Of a DNA stretch of 7,536 bases, positions 1 to 6,778 are shown piece by piece. A program made the position numbers and the translations under genes. The DNA is from CAYGWP01 sp964353455 (lineage in GTDB: Bacteria; Planctomycetota; Phycisphaerae; FEN-1346). Location of the stretch: contig CAYGWP010000368.1 in assembly GCA_964353455.1 (NCBI GenBank), positions 1 through 7,536 on the forward strand, read 5' to 3'. Numbering within the stretch: position 1 is the stretch's first letter; every line of letters starts with the position of its first letter. The notes under the pieces were generated by a model, which did no database searches, was not told where the DNA came from, and saw only the letters and a program-made list of their open reading frames with translations.

Positions 1-1380
1 GGTCCTGGCCAGCCGCTGGGCGACCGCGCCGTTGAGGGCGCACGAGAGGAGGTACGGCTCGACGTTCATGTCGATCAGCCGCGCCACCGCCCCCGGAGCA
101 TCGTTTGTGTGGAGCGTGGCAAGCACGAGGTGCCCTGTCAGGGCGGCCTGTACGGCGACGTGTGCGGTCTCCTCGTCGCGGATTTCGCCGACCATGATGA
201 TGTCGGGGTCCTGCCTCAACATGCTCCGCAGCGCCGTGGCGAACGTCATGCCGATCGACGACTGGACCTGGACCTGGTTTATGAGGTCGAGTTGGTACTC
301 CACGGGGTCCTCGACCGTCAGGATGTTCAGTTCGGGGCTCGAGAGGAGGTCGAGGGCGGAATAGAGCGTGGTGGTCTTGCCGCTGCCGGTCGGCCCGGTG
401 ACGAGGACGAGTCCATTGGGCTGCTTGAGCATCCGCATGAACGGTTCGAGCGTTTCCGGGCGGAAGCCGAGGTCTTCGAGGCGGACTCGTAGGTTGGCCT
501 TGTCGAGGACGCGGATGACGATCTTTTCGCCCAGGAGTGTGGGCATGCTGGAGACGCGCAGGTCGATCTCGCGTTTTTCGGCGATGATGCGGACGCGGCC
601 CTCCTGCGGGAGGCGCTTCTCGGCGATGTCCATCTTGCCGATGACCTTGGCCCGCGAGACGACCGCCGCGTGCAGGCCCGCCGGCGGCTTCATGAGGTCC
701 CTGAGCACCCCGTCGATCCGGTACCGGATGCGCGTGCCGTTCTTCATCGGCTCGATGTGGATGTCGCTGGCGCCGTCCTTGATGGCCGTAAGAACGGCCA
801 TGTTCAGAAGGTTGACGACGGGGCTGCCGGCCACCATCCGGTCGAGGTCGGTGACGGGGCCCTCGTCTATTCTCTCCTCTAGGACGATGGCCACGTCGGA
901 ATCGGCCAGCGACGCCAGGAAGGCGTTGACGTCGGTCTCACCGCCGGCGTACTTGGCGATGTACTCCATTATGTTGTTCTCGAGCGCCAGCACGGGCTGC
1001 ACCTTGATGCACCCCGTCAGGTGCCGCAGCCGGTCGATCTTCGGGAGCGACTGCGGCTCGGCCATGGCCACGGTCAGCGTGCCGTGGACCAGGAACATCG
1101 GCATGGCCTTGAGCGCCTCGGCCTCTTCCGCGCCGACCACGTTCAGGATCGCAGGGTCCATGAGGCCGTGACGCAGGATGCACCCGCGCACGCCCAGGTG
1201 CCTGGCCAGCACCTGGACAAGCGTGGCGGGGGTAACCAGGCTCTGCTCGATGAGGATTTCGCCGAGCATGCGGCCGGTCATGTTCTGGGTGGCCAGGGCG
1301 CCGTCCAGTTGCTCCTTCGAGAGGATTCCTTCTTCCAGGAGTATGGCGCCGATGCGTTCTTTTCGGCGAGGCTGGCTCAC
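1..1380 (-). CDS. gspE: Type II secretion / type IV pilus assembly ATPase (GspE/PilB family), C-terminus cut by the window edge
   Basis: Cytoplasmic hexameric ATPase that powers pilin or pseudopilin polymerisation. The 460 visible codons run from a GTG at 1380 to the left edge. Residues 9-61 form an MshEN-type N-terminal domain with two 24-residue half-motifs and a 5-residue spacer. An N2-like domain starts near residue 186 (SDIHIEP at 205-211). The ATPase core has Walker A GPTGSGKT (329-336), an Asp-box region ILTVEDPVEY (353-362), Walker B DIIMVGE (393-399) followed by IRD, and a His box LTGHLVLATLHTND (414-427). The last part of the ATPase domain, where many homologues carry a Cys4 zinc site, lies outside the window. 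The start is supported by AGGAG six bases upstream, and the GTG overlaps the STAS gene's stop (GTGA), suggesting translational coupling. PilB, MshE and GspE cannot be told apart with certainty; a retraction ATPase (PilT) is unlikely given the N-terminal domains. Confidence 0.96.
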   Translation of the reverse strand, partial: MSQPRRKERIGAILLEEGILSKEQLDGALATQNMTGRMLGEILIEQSLVTPATLVQVLARHLGVRGCILRHGLMDPAILNVVGAEEAEALKAMPMFLVHGTLTVAMAEPQSLPKIDRLRHLTGCIKVQPVLALENNIMEYIAKYAGGETDVNAFLASLADSDVAIVLEERIDEGPVTDLDRMVAGSPVVNLLNMAVLTAIKDGASDIHIEPMKNGTRIRYRIDGVLRDLMKPPAGLHAAVVSRAKVIGKMDIAEKRLPQEGRVRIIAEKREIDLRVSSMPTLLGEKIVIRVLDKANLRVRLEDLGFRPETLEPFMRMLKQPNGLVLVTGPTGSGKTTTLYSALDLLSSPELNILTVEDPVEYQLDLINQVQVQSSIGMTFATALRSMLRQDPDIIMVGEIRDEETAHVAVQAALTGHLVLATLHTNDAPGAVARLIDMNVEPYLLSCALNGAVAQRLART

Positions 1381-1712
1381 AGGAAACTCCTGACGGCCGC
1401 GTTCGCGTCCGGGAACTGCTCGAATTGGGGGGCCAGTTCCGTAAGTTCAAGGACCTGCTGAAGCGTTTCGCCGGCCCCGCAGAGTTTCAGGGCGTGGCCC
1501 GACGGGGCGATGGCCTCGTTGGCCTCGGCCAGGGCCTCAAGGCCCTTGCTATCGACGAACTGGATGGCAGAGGCGTCCACGACGCACCGCCCCAGGGTGC
1601 TCCCCAGCAGTTCGAGGATGCGGGCCTTGAAAAGGTCCGCATCGCCCCCCTTCAGCGGGCCGTCAGGCCTCAGCACGTGAACGGCCCCGACGGTCTGTTC
1701 CGTGATGACCAT
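1377..1712 (-). CDS. Stand-alone STAS-domain protein (anti-sigma-factor-antagonist / SpoIIAA-like fold)
   Basis: A 111-residue protein that is essentially one STAS domain. Predicted beta strands near residues 1-15 lead to the conserved core VVDASAIQFVDSKGLEAL (44-61). Ser55, after Asp54, aligns with the serine phosphorylated in SpoIIAA (Asp57-Ser58), so the switch residue is kept; the next position is Lys, where SpoIIAA has Ser and RsbV has Thr. STAS proteins of this size usually act as phosphorylation-controlled partner-binding switches, either on anti-sigma kinases or inside larger signalling assemblies. No SpoIIAB/RsbW-type kinase is visible here, so the partner is unknown. The ATG at 1712 lies one base after the kinase stop, with AGGA four bases and GGGAG ten bases upstream. 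The stop overlaps the ATPase start. Its position between a sensor kinase and a motor gene suggests a role in controlling pilus or secretion activity, which is inference. The family call is firm; the function is not. Confidence 0.9.
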   Translation of the reverse strand: MVITEQTVGAVHVLRPDGPLKGGDADLFKARILELLGSTLGRCVVDASAIQFVDSKGLEALAEANEAIAPSGHALKLCGAGETLQQVLELTELAPQFEQFPDANAAVRSFL

Positions 1713-1713
1713 G

Positions 1714-3546
1714 TCATCCTGTCTCCCGGGTCGGCAGGGTCAGAGTGAACGTGCTGCCCTTGTCGAGTTCCGAGTCCACGGTGATGTCTCCGCCGTGCAA
1801 CCGGACGACCTCCCTGGCAATTGCCAGGCCGAGGCCGGAGCCGGTGATCTGGCCGACGCGGCGGTCCTTGGACCGGTAGAACTTCTCGAAGATGCGATTG
1901 CAGTCCTCTTCGCTCATGCCGAAGCCCGTGTCGGCCACATCGACCGCGATCTGCCCGTCGCTGGCCGCCACGGTCACGGTCACCTGGCCGCCGGACGTCG
2001 TGTACTTCAGGGCGTTGCCCAGGAGGTTGTGCAGCGCCAGGACGATCTTCTCGCGGTCGCCCTTGATGACCGGCAGTTTCGGCGGCAGGTTGAACGAGAG
2101 TTGGATTTGCTTTTCCCGGGCCTGGGCGTCGTAGTCGGACTGGAGTTTAAGGAAGACCTCGTCCAGCCGCACGTCGTCCTGTTTCAGCGCCAGCGTGCCG
2201 GCCTCGATCTCGGCAATCGAGAGGATCGCCCCGACGATCCGGTCCAGGCGGAAGGCCTCCTGGTTGATGACGTTCAGACACTCACTCGTGATGACCGGGC
2301 TGTCCTTGCCGTCCTCAATCGCGCGTTCGGCGTAGAGCCTGATGTTCGTCAGGGGCGTGCGGAGTTCGTGCGTGGCCTGCGCGACGAAGGCGTTGCGGGC
2401 CTCCTCGGCCACGCGCTGCTGCGTGATGTCCTCAATGATTATCATGGCCACGCCCGAATCCTCGCACCGGACCGGCCGCACGATGAACCTGAGAAGCCCC
2501 GCGCCGCTGTCGCTGTTGCGGTGGACCTCGAAGATGGCCCGGCGCTGGAGCGGCTTCTCTGCGGCGGCCCTCGCCGCGGCGAGCACGCGCTCGTCGTGGA
2601 TGAAGGCGCTGATCTCGGCGGCAACCATCTCCTCGCGAGGGCACTGGCACAGGATCGCCGCCGCGCTGTTGACGTAAGACGCCCGCATGTCCTTCTCCAC
2701 CAGGATCAGGCCCTGCGAGATGGCATCGCATGCCGAGGCGATCTGGTCCGTGTTGCACCCCCGCGCCTGAAGCAGTTCGCGCGTCTTGGCGAGGGCCGAC
2801 TGCTTCTGCCGCCGCGTCTCGCGGGTCATCAGGTCGTTCCAGGCTGCGGCCTCCGGTCCCCAACACGGATTCACTTCGAGGGCCGCAGGCGACGTCTGCC
2901 CGCCCTCCCTCGCCATCAGGGCCTGGCGGATGGCCCACATCCCCATCAGGCCCTTCGTGGCCCGCCGGTACAGCAGCATCAGCATGAGCAGGGCGACAAC
3001 GGCGATGGCGCCGATCCCGGCCTGCGTCTGCCACTGCGGCGCAGGCGCCACATCCGCCTTCGCTTCCACCTCCAGCCGCGCAATGCCACGACCGGGAACC
3101 ATGATCGTGAACGCCTGCGCTGCCGGCCCCGCATCCGCCGACATCCCGTCTGCCGCGCCCGACCACTTTGCCGGAAGGTCATGCACGGTGATGTTGCCGG
3201 CGGCGGCGTCGGCAATGATGCCGCCGTTCGGGAGGACAACCCTGCACCGCGCCAGTCCCGCGTCCAGCGCCGTCTCTACTATCATGCGGCGCAGCGAGGT
3301 CAATTCGTCGGACGCCAGCATGACCTCGGCGCTGCGGGCGATGGCCCCGCCCATCTGCCGCGCCCGATCCGTCTGAACGGCGGCGGCTGCCGTCTGCTGG
3401 CTTCGGACGGCCCACCATGCGGCCGCCCACATCGAGGCCAGGAAGACCGCCGTGATCGCGAATCCGATGGCAGCCAGCGCCAACTCTCCGCGCAGCGTCC
3501 TCGGCGTTTTTGAGGGTTCTGTTGGTTGCCGCCTCTCTGTGTCCAT
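1714..3546 (-). CDS. Membrane sensor histidine kinase (periplasmic sensor, PAS, HisKA, HATPase_c)
   Basis: A 610-residue two-component sensor kinase. A basic N-terminus precedes TM1 (about 22-47). An extracytoplasmic region spans about 48-175, and TM2 is about 176-193. A linker leads to a PAS domain at about 268-375, ending in the typical IIIEDITQQR. The dimerisation domain carries ATHELRTPLTN with phospho-accepting His393 and an E..T phosphatase motif (Glu394, Thr397). The ATP-binding domain has an N box NLLGNALKY (507-515), G1 DTGFGM (539-544), F box IFEKFY (552-557) and G2 GSGLGLA (569-575). All catalytic boxes look intact. I chose the ATG at 3546 because GGAGAG lies five bases upstream; a TTG at 3612 or an ATG at 3579 would add 22 or 11 residues but lack a ribosome site. 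No receiver protein is in view. The gene leads the STAS-ATPase operon and diverges from the minor-pilin operon, so it may control either. The stimulus is unknown. Confidence 0.94.
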   Translation of the reverse strand: MDTERRQPTEPSKTPRTLRGELALAAIGFAITAVFLASMWAAAWWAVRSQQTAAAAVQTDRARQMGGAIARSAEVMLASDELTSLRRMIVETALDAGLARCRVVLPNGGIIADAAAGNITVHDLPAKWSGAADGMSADAGPAAQAFTIMVPGRGIARLEVEAKADVAPAPQWQTQAGIGAIAVVALLMLMLLYRRATKGLMGMWAIRQALMAREGGQTSPAALEVNPCWGPEAAAWNDLMTRETRRQKQSALAKTRELLQARGCNTDQIASACDAISQGLILVEKDMRASYVNSAAAILCQCPREEMVAAEISAFIHDERVLAAARAAAEKPLQRRAIFEVHRNSDSGAGLLRFIVRPVRCEDSGVAMIIIEDITQQRVAEEARNAFVAQATHELRTPLTNIRLYAERAIEDGKDSPVITSECLNVINQEAFRLDRIVGAILSIAEIEAGTLALKQDDVRLDEVFLKLQSDYDAQAREKQIQLSFNLPPKLPVIKGDREKIVLALHNLLGNALKYTTSGGQVTVTVAASDGQIAVDVADTGFGMSEEDCNRIFEKFYRSKDRRVGQITGSGLGLAIAREVVRLHGGDITVDSELDKGSTFTLTLPTRETG

Positions 3547-3551
3547 ACGGT

Positions 3552-3557
3552 CTCTCC
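3552..3557 (-). promoter_or_regulatory. Ribosome binding site deciding the kinase start
   Basis: GGAGAG on the minus strand, five bases before the ATG at 3546. The two longer in-frame alternatives upstream (ATG at 3579, TTG at 3612) have no comparable purine-rich site, so this favours the shorter 610-residue kinase. Confidence 0.6.
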
Positions 3558-3767
3558 AACTGCTTGCAGCGTGTGGCATATATATCGGCAGTATCTTGCC
3601 CAGATTCCACAAAACCCCTGCCTTCCGGGCACTGCGGTGCCAATTGCTTATTATCGGACCTTCCCATCCGACCCATCCTGCCGAGATTCACTTATGCCAT
3701 CACCGAAACTCGGACGATGAACCCATTGCGACGTGGCAGGAGGACAGTGTTTCCGCGCGTTTGTTTG

Positions 3768-3789
3768 GCGCGGCCCGTACGGGCCGCGC
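3768..3789. repeat. Perfect 22-base palindrome upstream of the minor-pilin operon
   Basis: The 22 bases are self-complementary without a mismatch. The half-site is GCGCGGCCCGT and the centre is GTAC. It ends 51 bases before the pilin ATG at 3841. No run of T follows on either side, so a simple intrinsic terminator is unlikely. It could be a dimeric-regulator operator, a 5' UTR hairpin affecting translation, or a REP-like repeat. Its outer GCGCGG/CCGCGC bases match the ends of the hairpins in the element at 6800-6925, but the inner bases differ. Confidence 0.7.
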
Positions 3790-3840
3790 AATCACAGAAC
3801 GTCAAGCCTTTCTAACAGGTTGCAGCGGGTGTGGAGACTC

Positions 3841-4302
3841 ATGGGCAACAGACCTACGAAGGCGTTCAGCCTGGTCGAGTTGGTGATCGTGATCACCATC
3901 GTCGCCATAATGGCGGCCATCGCCATCCCCCGCTACGCCAACGCGATCCAGCACTACCGGGCAGACCTGGCCGCACGCCGCATCGTCACGGACCTGGCCA
4001 TGACCAGGTCGCGGGCCAACACGATGAGCACCAGCCAGCGGATCATCTTTGACGTGGCCGCCAACCAGTACCAGATCGCGGGCATGGCCGATCCGGACCG
4101 CCCCCTCTCGACCTACACGGTGAAACTGTCGGATGCGCCCTACCAGGCGAAACTCGTTTCCGTCGATTTCGGCGGGGCGGCCGACGTCTCATTCGACGGC
4201 TTCGGCGTCCCCGCCAAGGGCGGCGCCGTGGTCATACAGGCGGGCGACATCCAGCGCAAGGTGATCCTCGACGCCGGCACCGGCAAGGCGGTGGTCCAGT
4301 GA
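3841..4302 (+). CDS. GspH/FimT-like minor pseudopilin (prepilin-type N-terminus)
   Basis: A 153-residue pilin-like protein. A short basic leader (MGNRPTKA) is followed by FSLVELVIVITIVAIMAAIA, so prepilin peptidase should cut between Ala8 and Phe9, leaving Glu13 at mature position 5. Ala replaces the usual Gly at -1. The hydrophobic helix spans about 9-30 and continues into an amphipathic alpha helix to about residue 62. The C-terminal part (VSFDGFGVPAKGG at 117-129, ending in DAGTGKAVV) fits the beta-sheet end of GspH/FimT proteins. The ATG at 3841 is preferred over an in-frame GTG at 3733 because it gives a normal 8-residue leader and has GGAG four bases upstream. It is the first gene of the minor-pilin operon, and its stop overlaps the next start. 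GspH versus FimT or GspG cannot be settled by eye, but length and C-terminus argue against a major GspG-type pseudopilin. Confidence 0.9.
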   Translation: MGNRPTKAFSLVELVIVITIVAIMAAIAIPRYANAIQHYRADLAARRIVTDLAMTRSRANTMSTSQRIIFDVAANQYQIAGMADPDRPLSTYTVKLSDAPYQAKLVSVDFGGAADVSFDGFGVPAKGGAVVIQAGDIQRKVILDAGTGKAVVQ

Positions 4303-5960
4303 ATCGGCGACGCACAGACAGGCTGCGGCCGTCCGTCGCAGCGCCCGGTCGCCGTGCGTTCTCGCTGCTGGAGATGGTCGTGTCGCTCCTCATCGCGTCG
4401 GTCCTCTTCGCGGTCATCACGTCGGCGGTCCTTCTTGCCAGCCGCGCCGTCCCCGGCGCAGACGCCCCCGTCCGCGGCGTCACGGACGCCGGCACGGTCC
4501 TCGACCAGATCGCCTCCGAACTCCAGTCGGCCGTCTATGTCGTCGAGCGGTCACCCACAACGCTAGCCTTCACCATGCCGGACCGCAACGGCGACGGCCT
4601 TGACGAGCGGGTCCGCTACGCCTGGTCGGGCACGGCGGGCGGTCCGCTGACCCGGCAGTACAACGGCGGGGCCGCCGGCGTCGTCCTCGACAAGGTGACC
4701 CTCTTCAACGTCACCCCGCGCTTTGACTGCGCGGCCGAGACATACCCTGGCGTCGGCGCCGAGGACGCCGCCGATTCTCTGCTCGTCAGTTGCGACACCG
4801 GCGCCGACATGGGCAACATCGATGTGAAGTCCGACAACTGGCCGGCCCAGCACTTTGCCTTCACGCCGACGGACGGCGCCGTGGCCTGGCGCCCCACTCG
4901 CGTCCGGCTGATGATCCGAAAGAAGGACGCCCCGGGGAGGACCGACGTGCAGCGGCGCGCTGCGGATGCCAACCTGAGGCCCGCGGCTGCCGTGCAGGAG
5001 TTTTTCAGCGTGTACGACACCGCCCTGCCGGCGTCGTACGACTGGCGCGAGTTCGCCTTCACGGGCGCCCCGCGGCTCTCGCCGGCCAGCGCGATTTGCA
5101 TGGTCCTCGCCTTCCAGAGCGGCGCGCGGTCGGCCACGGTACAGAGCAACAGGGGCACGGGGCTGCTCCTTTCCGCCAATGCCGGCGTAACGTGGAGTTA
5201 CAGCAGCACCGTGGCGATCCGCAGCCAACTGTACGGCAAACTCACGCGCTCCGGCCCTACGCAGTATGCCACGCGCAAGTATCTGACCGCCGTACGCTTC
5301 ACGGTCCAGGCCGACACGAACAGCCCGCCTCTCCAGACCCGCGTCCGCGTCCTCTCGACGCCGGAACTGCTGTCGGGCCTCTGGAGCACGGAGTTCGACA
5401 GCGACCCGACCGCGCAGGACGTTAGCGGCGACGGCCTGGGCGACTGGACGGTCCGCGGCGGCGGGGCCCTTGCCCCGTCATCGCTTTCCGGCGGCGTCTG
5501 GCGGACCACCACAACGGTCCTCGACACGGCGCCCGGCTGCGACTTCACGAACACCGTGATCGCCGACCTGCGGCTGCGGAGCACGACCGTCGGAGGCACG
5601 GGCGCCACGTTCACGATCAGCGCCGACCGCGCCGCCGGCGTGCGGGCGTTCATCACGGCCGCACTGAAACTGGAGTCCGACGGCACACAGACACTGACCG
5701 TCTCGCACAACCTGGACGATGCGACCGGCGAGCCGCTCATCGTGGTCCAGGGCCTGTCGAGCGGTTTCATCGGTTTGCGGCTCATCATCGACACGGCGGT
5801 CAACAGCGTGAGCGTGACGACCGACGCTTTCCATCGCGGCACGTACCGGTACTCCACTTTTGCCACCACGAGCACCGCCCGGTGCGCTTCGCTGCTGGCG
5901 GGGGGATGCACGGCCGAGTTCGCCAGCGCGACCATCAGGGTCCTGGAGGCCGAGCCATGA
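4299..5960 (+). CDS. Large GspJ/PilW-like minor pilin with a long beta-rich C-terminal extension
   Basis: A 553-residue protein with a 20-residue basic leader (RRA at 18-20) before FSLLEMVVSLLIASVLFAVI. Predicted cleavage is Ala20|Phe21 with Glu25 at +5, and one TM/pilin helix at 21-48. Residues about 68-140 (LDQIASELQSAVYV, then DRNGDGLDERVRYAWSGT and PLTRQYNGG) match the usual PilW/GspJ-type globular start in planctomycetes as I recall it. Typical GspJ/PilW proteins are roughly 200-350 residues, so the region after about 230 is additional. It is rich in Thr, Ser, Gly and Val, and residues 361-520 look like a beta-sandwich (LamG/concanavalin-like), which is a guess from pattern only. Asp-rich loops at 95-103 and 374-382 resemble calcium-binding loops. 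The GTG start overlaps the preceding stop (GTGA) and has only a weak ribosome site, suggesting translational coupling. Likely a surface-exposed tip or adhesive minor pilin. Confidence 0.85.
   Translation: MNRRRTDRLRPSVAAPGRRAFSLLEMVVSLLIASVLFAVITSAVLLASRAVPGADAPVRGVTDAGTVLDQIASELQSAVYVVERSPTTLAFTMPDRNGDGLDERVRYAWSGTAGGPLTRQYNGGAAGVVLDKVTLFNVTPRFDCAAETYPGVGAEDAADSLLVSCDTGADMGNIDVKSDNWPAQHFAFTPTDGAVAWRPTRVRLMIRKKDAPGRTDVQRRAADANLRPAAAVQEFFSVYDTALPASYDWREFAFTGAPRLSPASAICMVLAFQSGARSATVQSNRGTGLLLSANAGVTWSYSSTVAIRSQLYGKLTRSGPTQYATRKYLTAVRFTVQADTNSPPLQTRVRVLSTPELLSGLWSTEFDSDPTAQDVSGDGLGDWTVRGGGALAPSSLSGGVWRTTTTVLDTAPGCDFTNTVIADLRLRSTTVGGTGATFTISADRAAGVRAFITAALKLESDGTQTLTVSHNLDDATGEPLIVVQGLSSGFIGLRLIIDTAVNSVSVTTDAFHRGTYRYSTFATTSTARCASLLAGGCTAEFASATIRVLEAEP
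5945..5949 (+). promoter_or_regulatory. Ribosome binding site for the PKD-bearing minor pilin
   Basis: GGAGG seven bases before the ATG at 5957. It lies inside the end of the preceding gene and decides this start over an in-frame GTG at 5882, which would add 25 residues and push the prepilin cleavage site far from the N-terminus. Confidence 0.75.
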
Positions 5961-6772
5961 GGCGCCCCGCACCATGCGTCCGAGACCGGGCGTACGCCCC
6001 CGGCTTCAGCCTGGCCGAGGCCGTGACGGCCACGCTCATCGTCGGCCTGATGTTCGTCGCGGCCATGACGGCCGTCGGCGCGTCGCGGACCTCGCAACTG
6101 AAGACCGCCGACCGCCTGCGCGGCCAGCAACTCGCCCTGGACCTCATGAACGAAATCCTCCAACAGGCATACCTGGAACCCGACGACGCGCCCCTCTTCG
6201 GACGCGAGGGCGCCGAGAGCAGCACTTCCCGCGCACTCTGGGACGATGTGGACGACTACGCCGGCTGGACCGAGTCGCCCCCCCAGAACAAGAACGGCAC
6301 GCCCGTCACCGGCTTCGACGGCTGGACACGCTCCGTCACGGTCACCTGGGCCGACCCTAACGACCTGACTCAAGGCTGCGCCACGCCGACGGACCTGAAG
6401 AGGATCACCGTCACCGTTTATCACGGGGCCCTGCCGGTGGCAACGCTGGTGGCCGTCCGGAGCGCGGCGTGGAACTGCCCGACGCCGGTCCCGGCGAACC
6501 CGACGGGCAACCGCGCGCCGACGGCCGTGGCCTCGGCCTCGCCTGTTTCGGCGCCGACGAACTCGCCGGTCTCGTTCAGCGCCTCCGGTTCGGCTGACCG
6601 CGACGGCGACGCTCTTACATATACATGGAAGTTCGGCGACGGGACCACGGCCGCCGGCGCGGCGGCCACGCACTCGTACGTCGCACCGGGCACCTACACC
6701 GCGACCTTGACGGCGTCCGACGGCCGCGGCGGCAAGGACGTCGATGCCGTGACCGTAACCGTTTTGCCCTGA
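5957..6772 (+). CDS. GspI/PilV-like minor pilin carrying a C-terminal PKD domain
   Basis: A 271-residue prepilin-type protein. A 16-residue leader ends in Gly16, followed by FSLAEAVTATLIVGLMFVAA; cleavage should be Gly16|Phe17 with Glu21 at +5. The amphipathic helix continues through RLRGQQLALDLMNEILQQAY (53-72). Next comes DDVDDYAGWTESPPQ (96-110) and a beta-rich part ending near residue 173 (VATLVAVRSAAWNC), which on its own would be a complete GspI/PilV-like protein. After a Pro/Asn-rich linker (175-187), residues 188-270 form a PKD domain: the ADRDGDALTYTWKFGDG segment (213-229), then HSYVAPGTYTATLTASDG (239-256) and VTVTV. PKD domains are Ig-like beta sandwiches usually found on extracellular proteins, so this pilin may bring a binding or spacer module to the fibre tip. 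The start overlaps the upstream stop (ATGA). Confidence 0.92.
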   Translation: MRRPAPCVRDRAYAPGFSLAEAVTATLIVGLMFVAAMTAVGASRTSQLKTADRLRGQQLALDLMNEILQQAYLEPDDAPLFGREGAESSTSRALWDDVDDYAGWTESPPQNKNGTPVTGFDGWTRSVTVTWADPNDLTQGCATPTDLKRITVTVYHGALPVATLVAVRSAAWNCPTPVPANPTGNRAPTAVASASPVSAPTNSPVSFSASGSADRDGDALTYTWKFGDGTTAAGAAATHSYVAPGTYTATLTASDGRGGKDVDAVTVTVLP

Positions 6773-6778
6773 TCGGCC

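Larger units (their letters stand above)
3547..3840. promoter_or_regulatory. Divergent intergenic region between the kinase and minor-pilin operons
   Basis: The 294 bases separate two outward-facing operons and must carry at least part of their promoters. No ORF here looks like a conserved protein. An AT-rich patch (ATATATAT at 3579-3586, inside otherwise GC-rich DNA) lies 30-40 bases upstream of the kinase start, and a second one (CTTATTATC, 3647-3655) lies further up. Either could be a -10 element, but I found no well-spaced -35 partner. Smaller features are a 5-bp stem with a 4-base loop at 3628-3641 and a near-direct repeat of TTGCAGCG(GG)TGTGG at 3564-3576 and 3820-3834. The striking item is the 22-base palindrome listed separately. 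Promoter positions cannot be called by eye in this lineage. Confidence 0.5.

Noticed and set aside
1702..3513. A 603-codon plus-strand open frame opposite the kinase
   Set aside because: The kinase on the other strand has every catalytic box. The plus-strand product is Arg/His/Gly-rich without a fold signature, so it is a shadow frame.
3547..3612. Extended kinase N-terminus from the TTG at 3612 or the ATG at 3579
   Set aside because: No ribosome site precedes either, whereas GGAGAG precedes the ATG at 3546. The extra residues add nothing to the TM1 topology.
3628..3645. A sigma-54-like GG...GC promoter on the minus strand (TTGGCACCGCAGTGCC)
   Set aside because: The GG-to-GC spacing is one base too short for sigma-54, and the match is explained by a small hairpin (GGCAC-loop-GTGCC).
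3768..3789. Intrinsic terminator at the 22-base palindrome
   Set aside because: No T-run follows on either strand, and it lies upstream of a gene start rather than after a gene end.
3717..3815. Small ORF (ATG 3717, or GTG 3747 with AGGAGG just upstream) before the pilin operon, possibly a leader peptide
   Set aside because: The product is an Arg-rich 22-32 residue peptide overlapping the 22-base palindrome, with no conserved feature, and the GTG-to-GGAGG spacing is short. There is not enough to call it a gene.
3733..3840. A longer N-terminus for the first pilin, starting at the GTG at 3733
   Set aside because: It would give a 44-residue leader; the ATG at 3841 gives a normal 8-residue leader and has a ribosome site.
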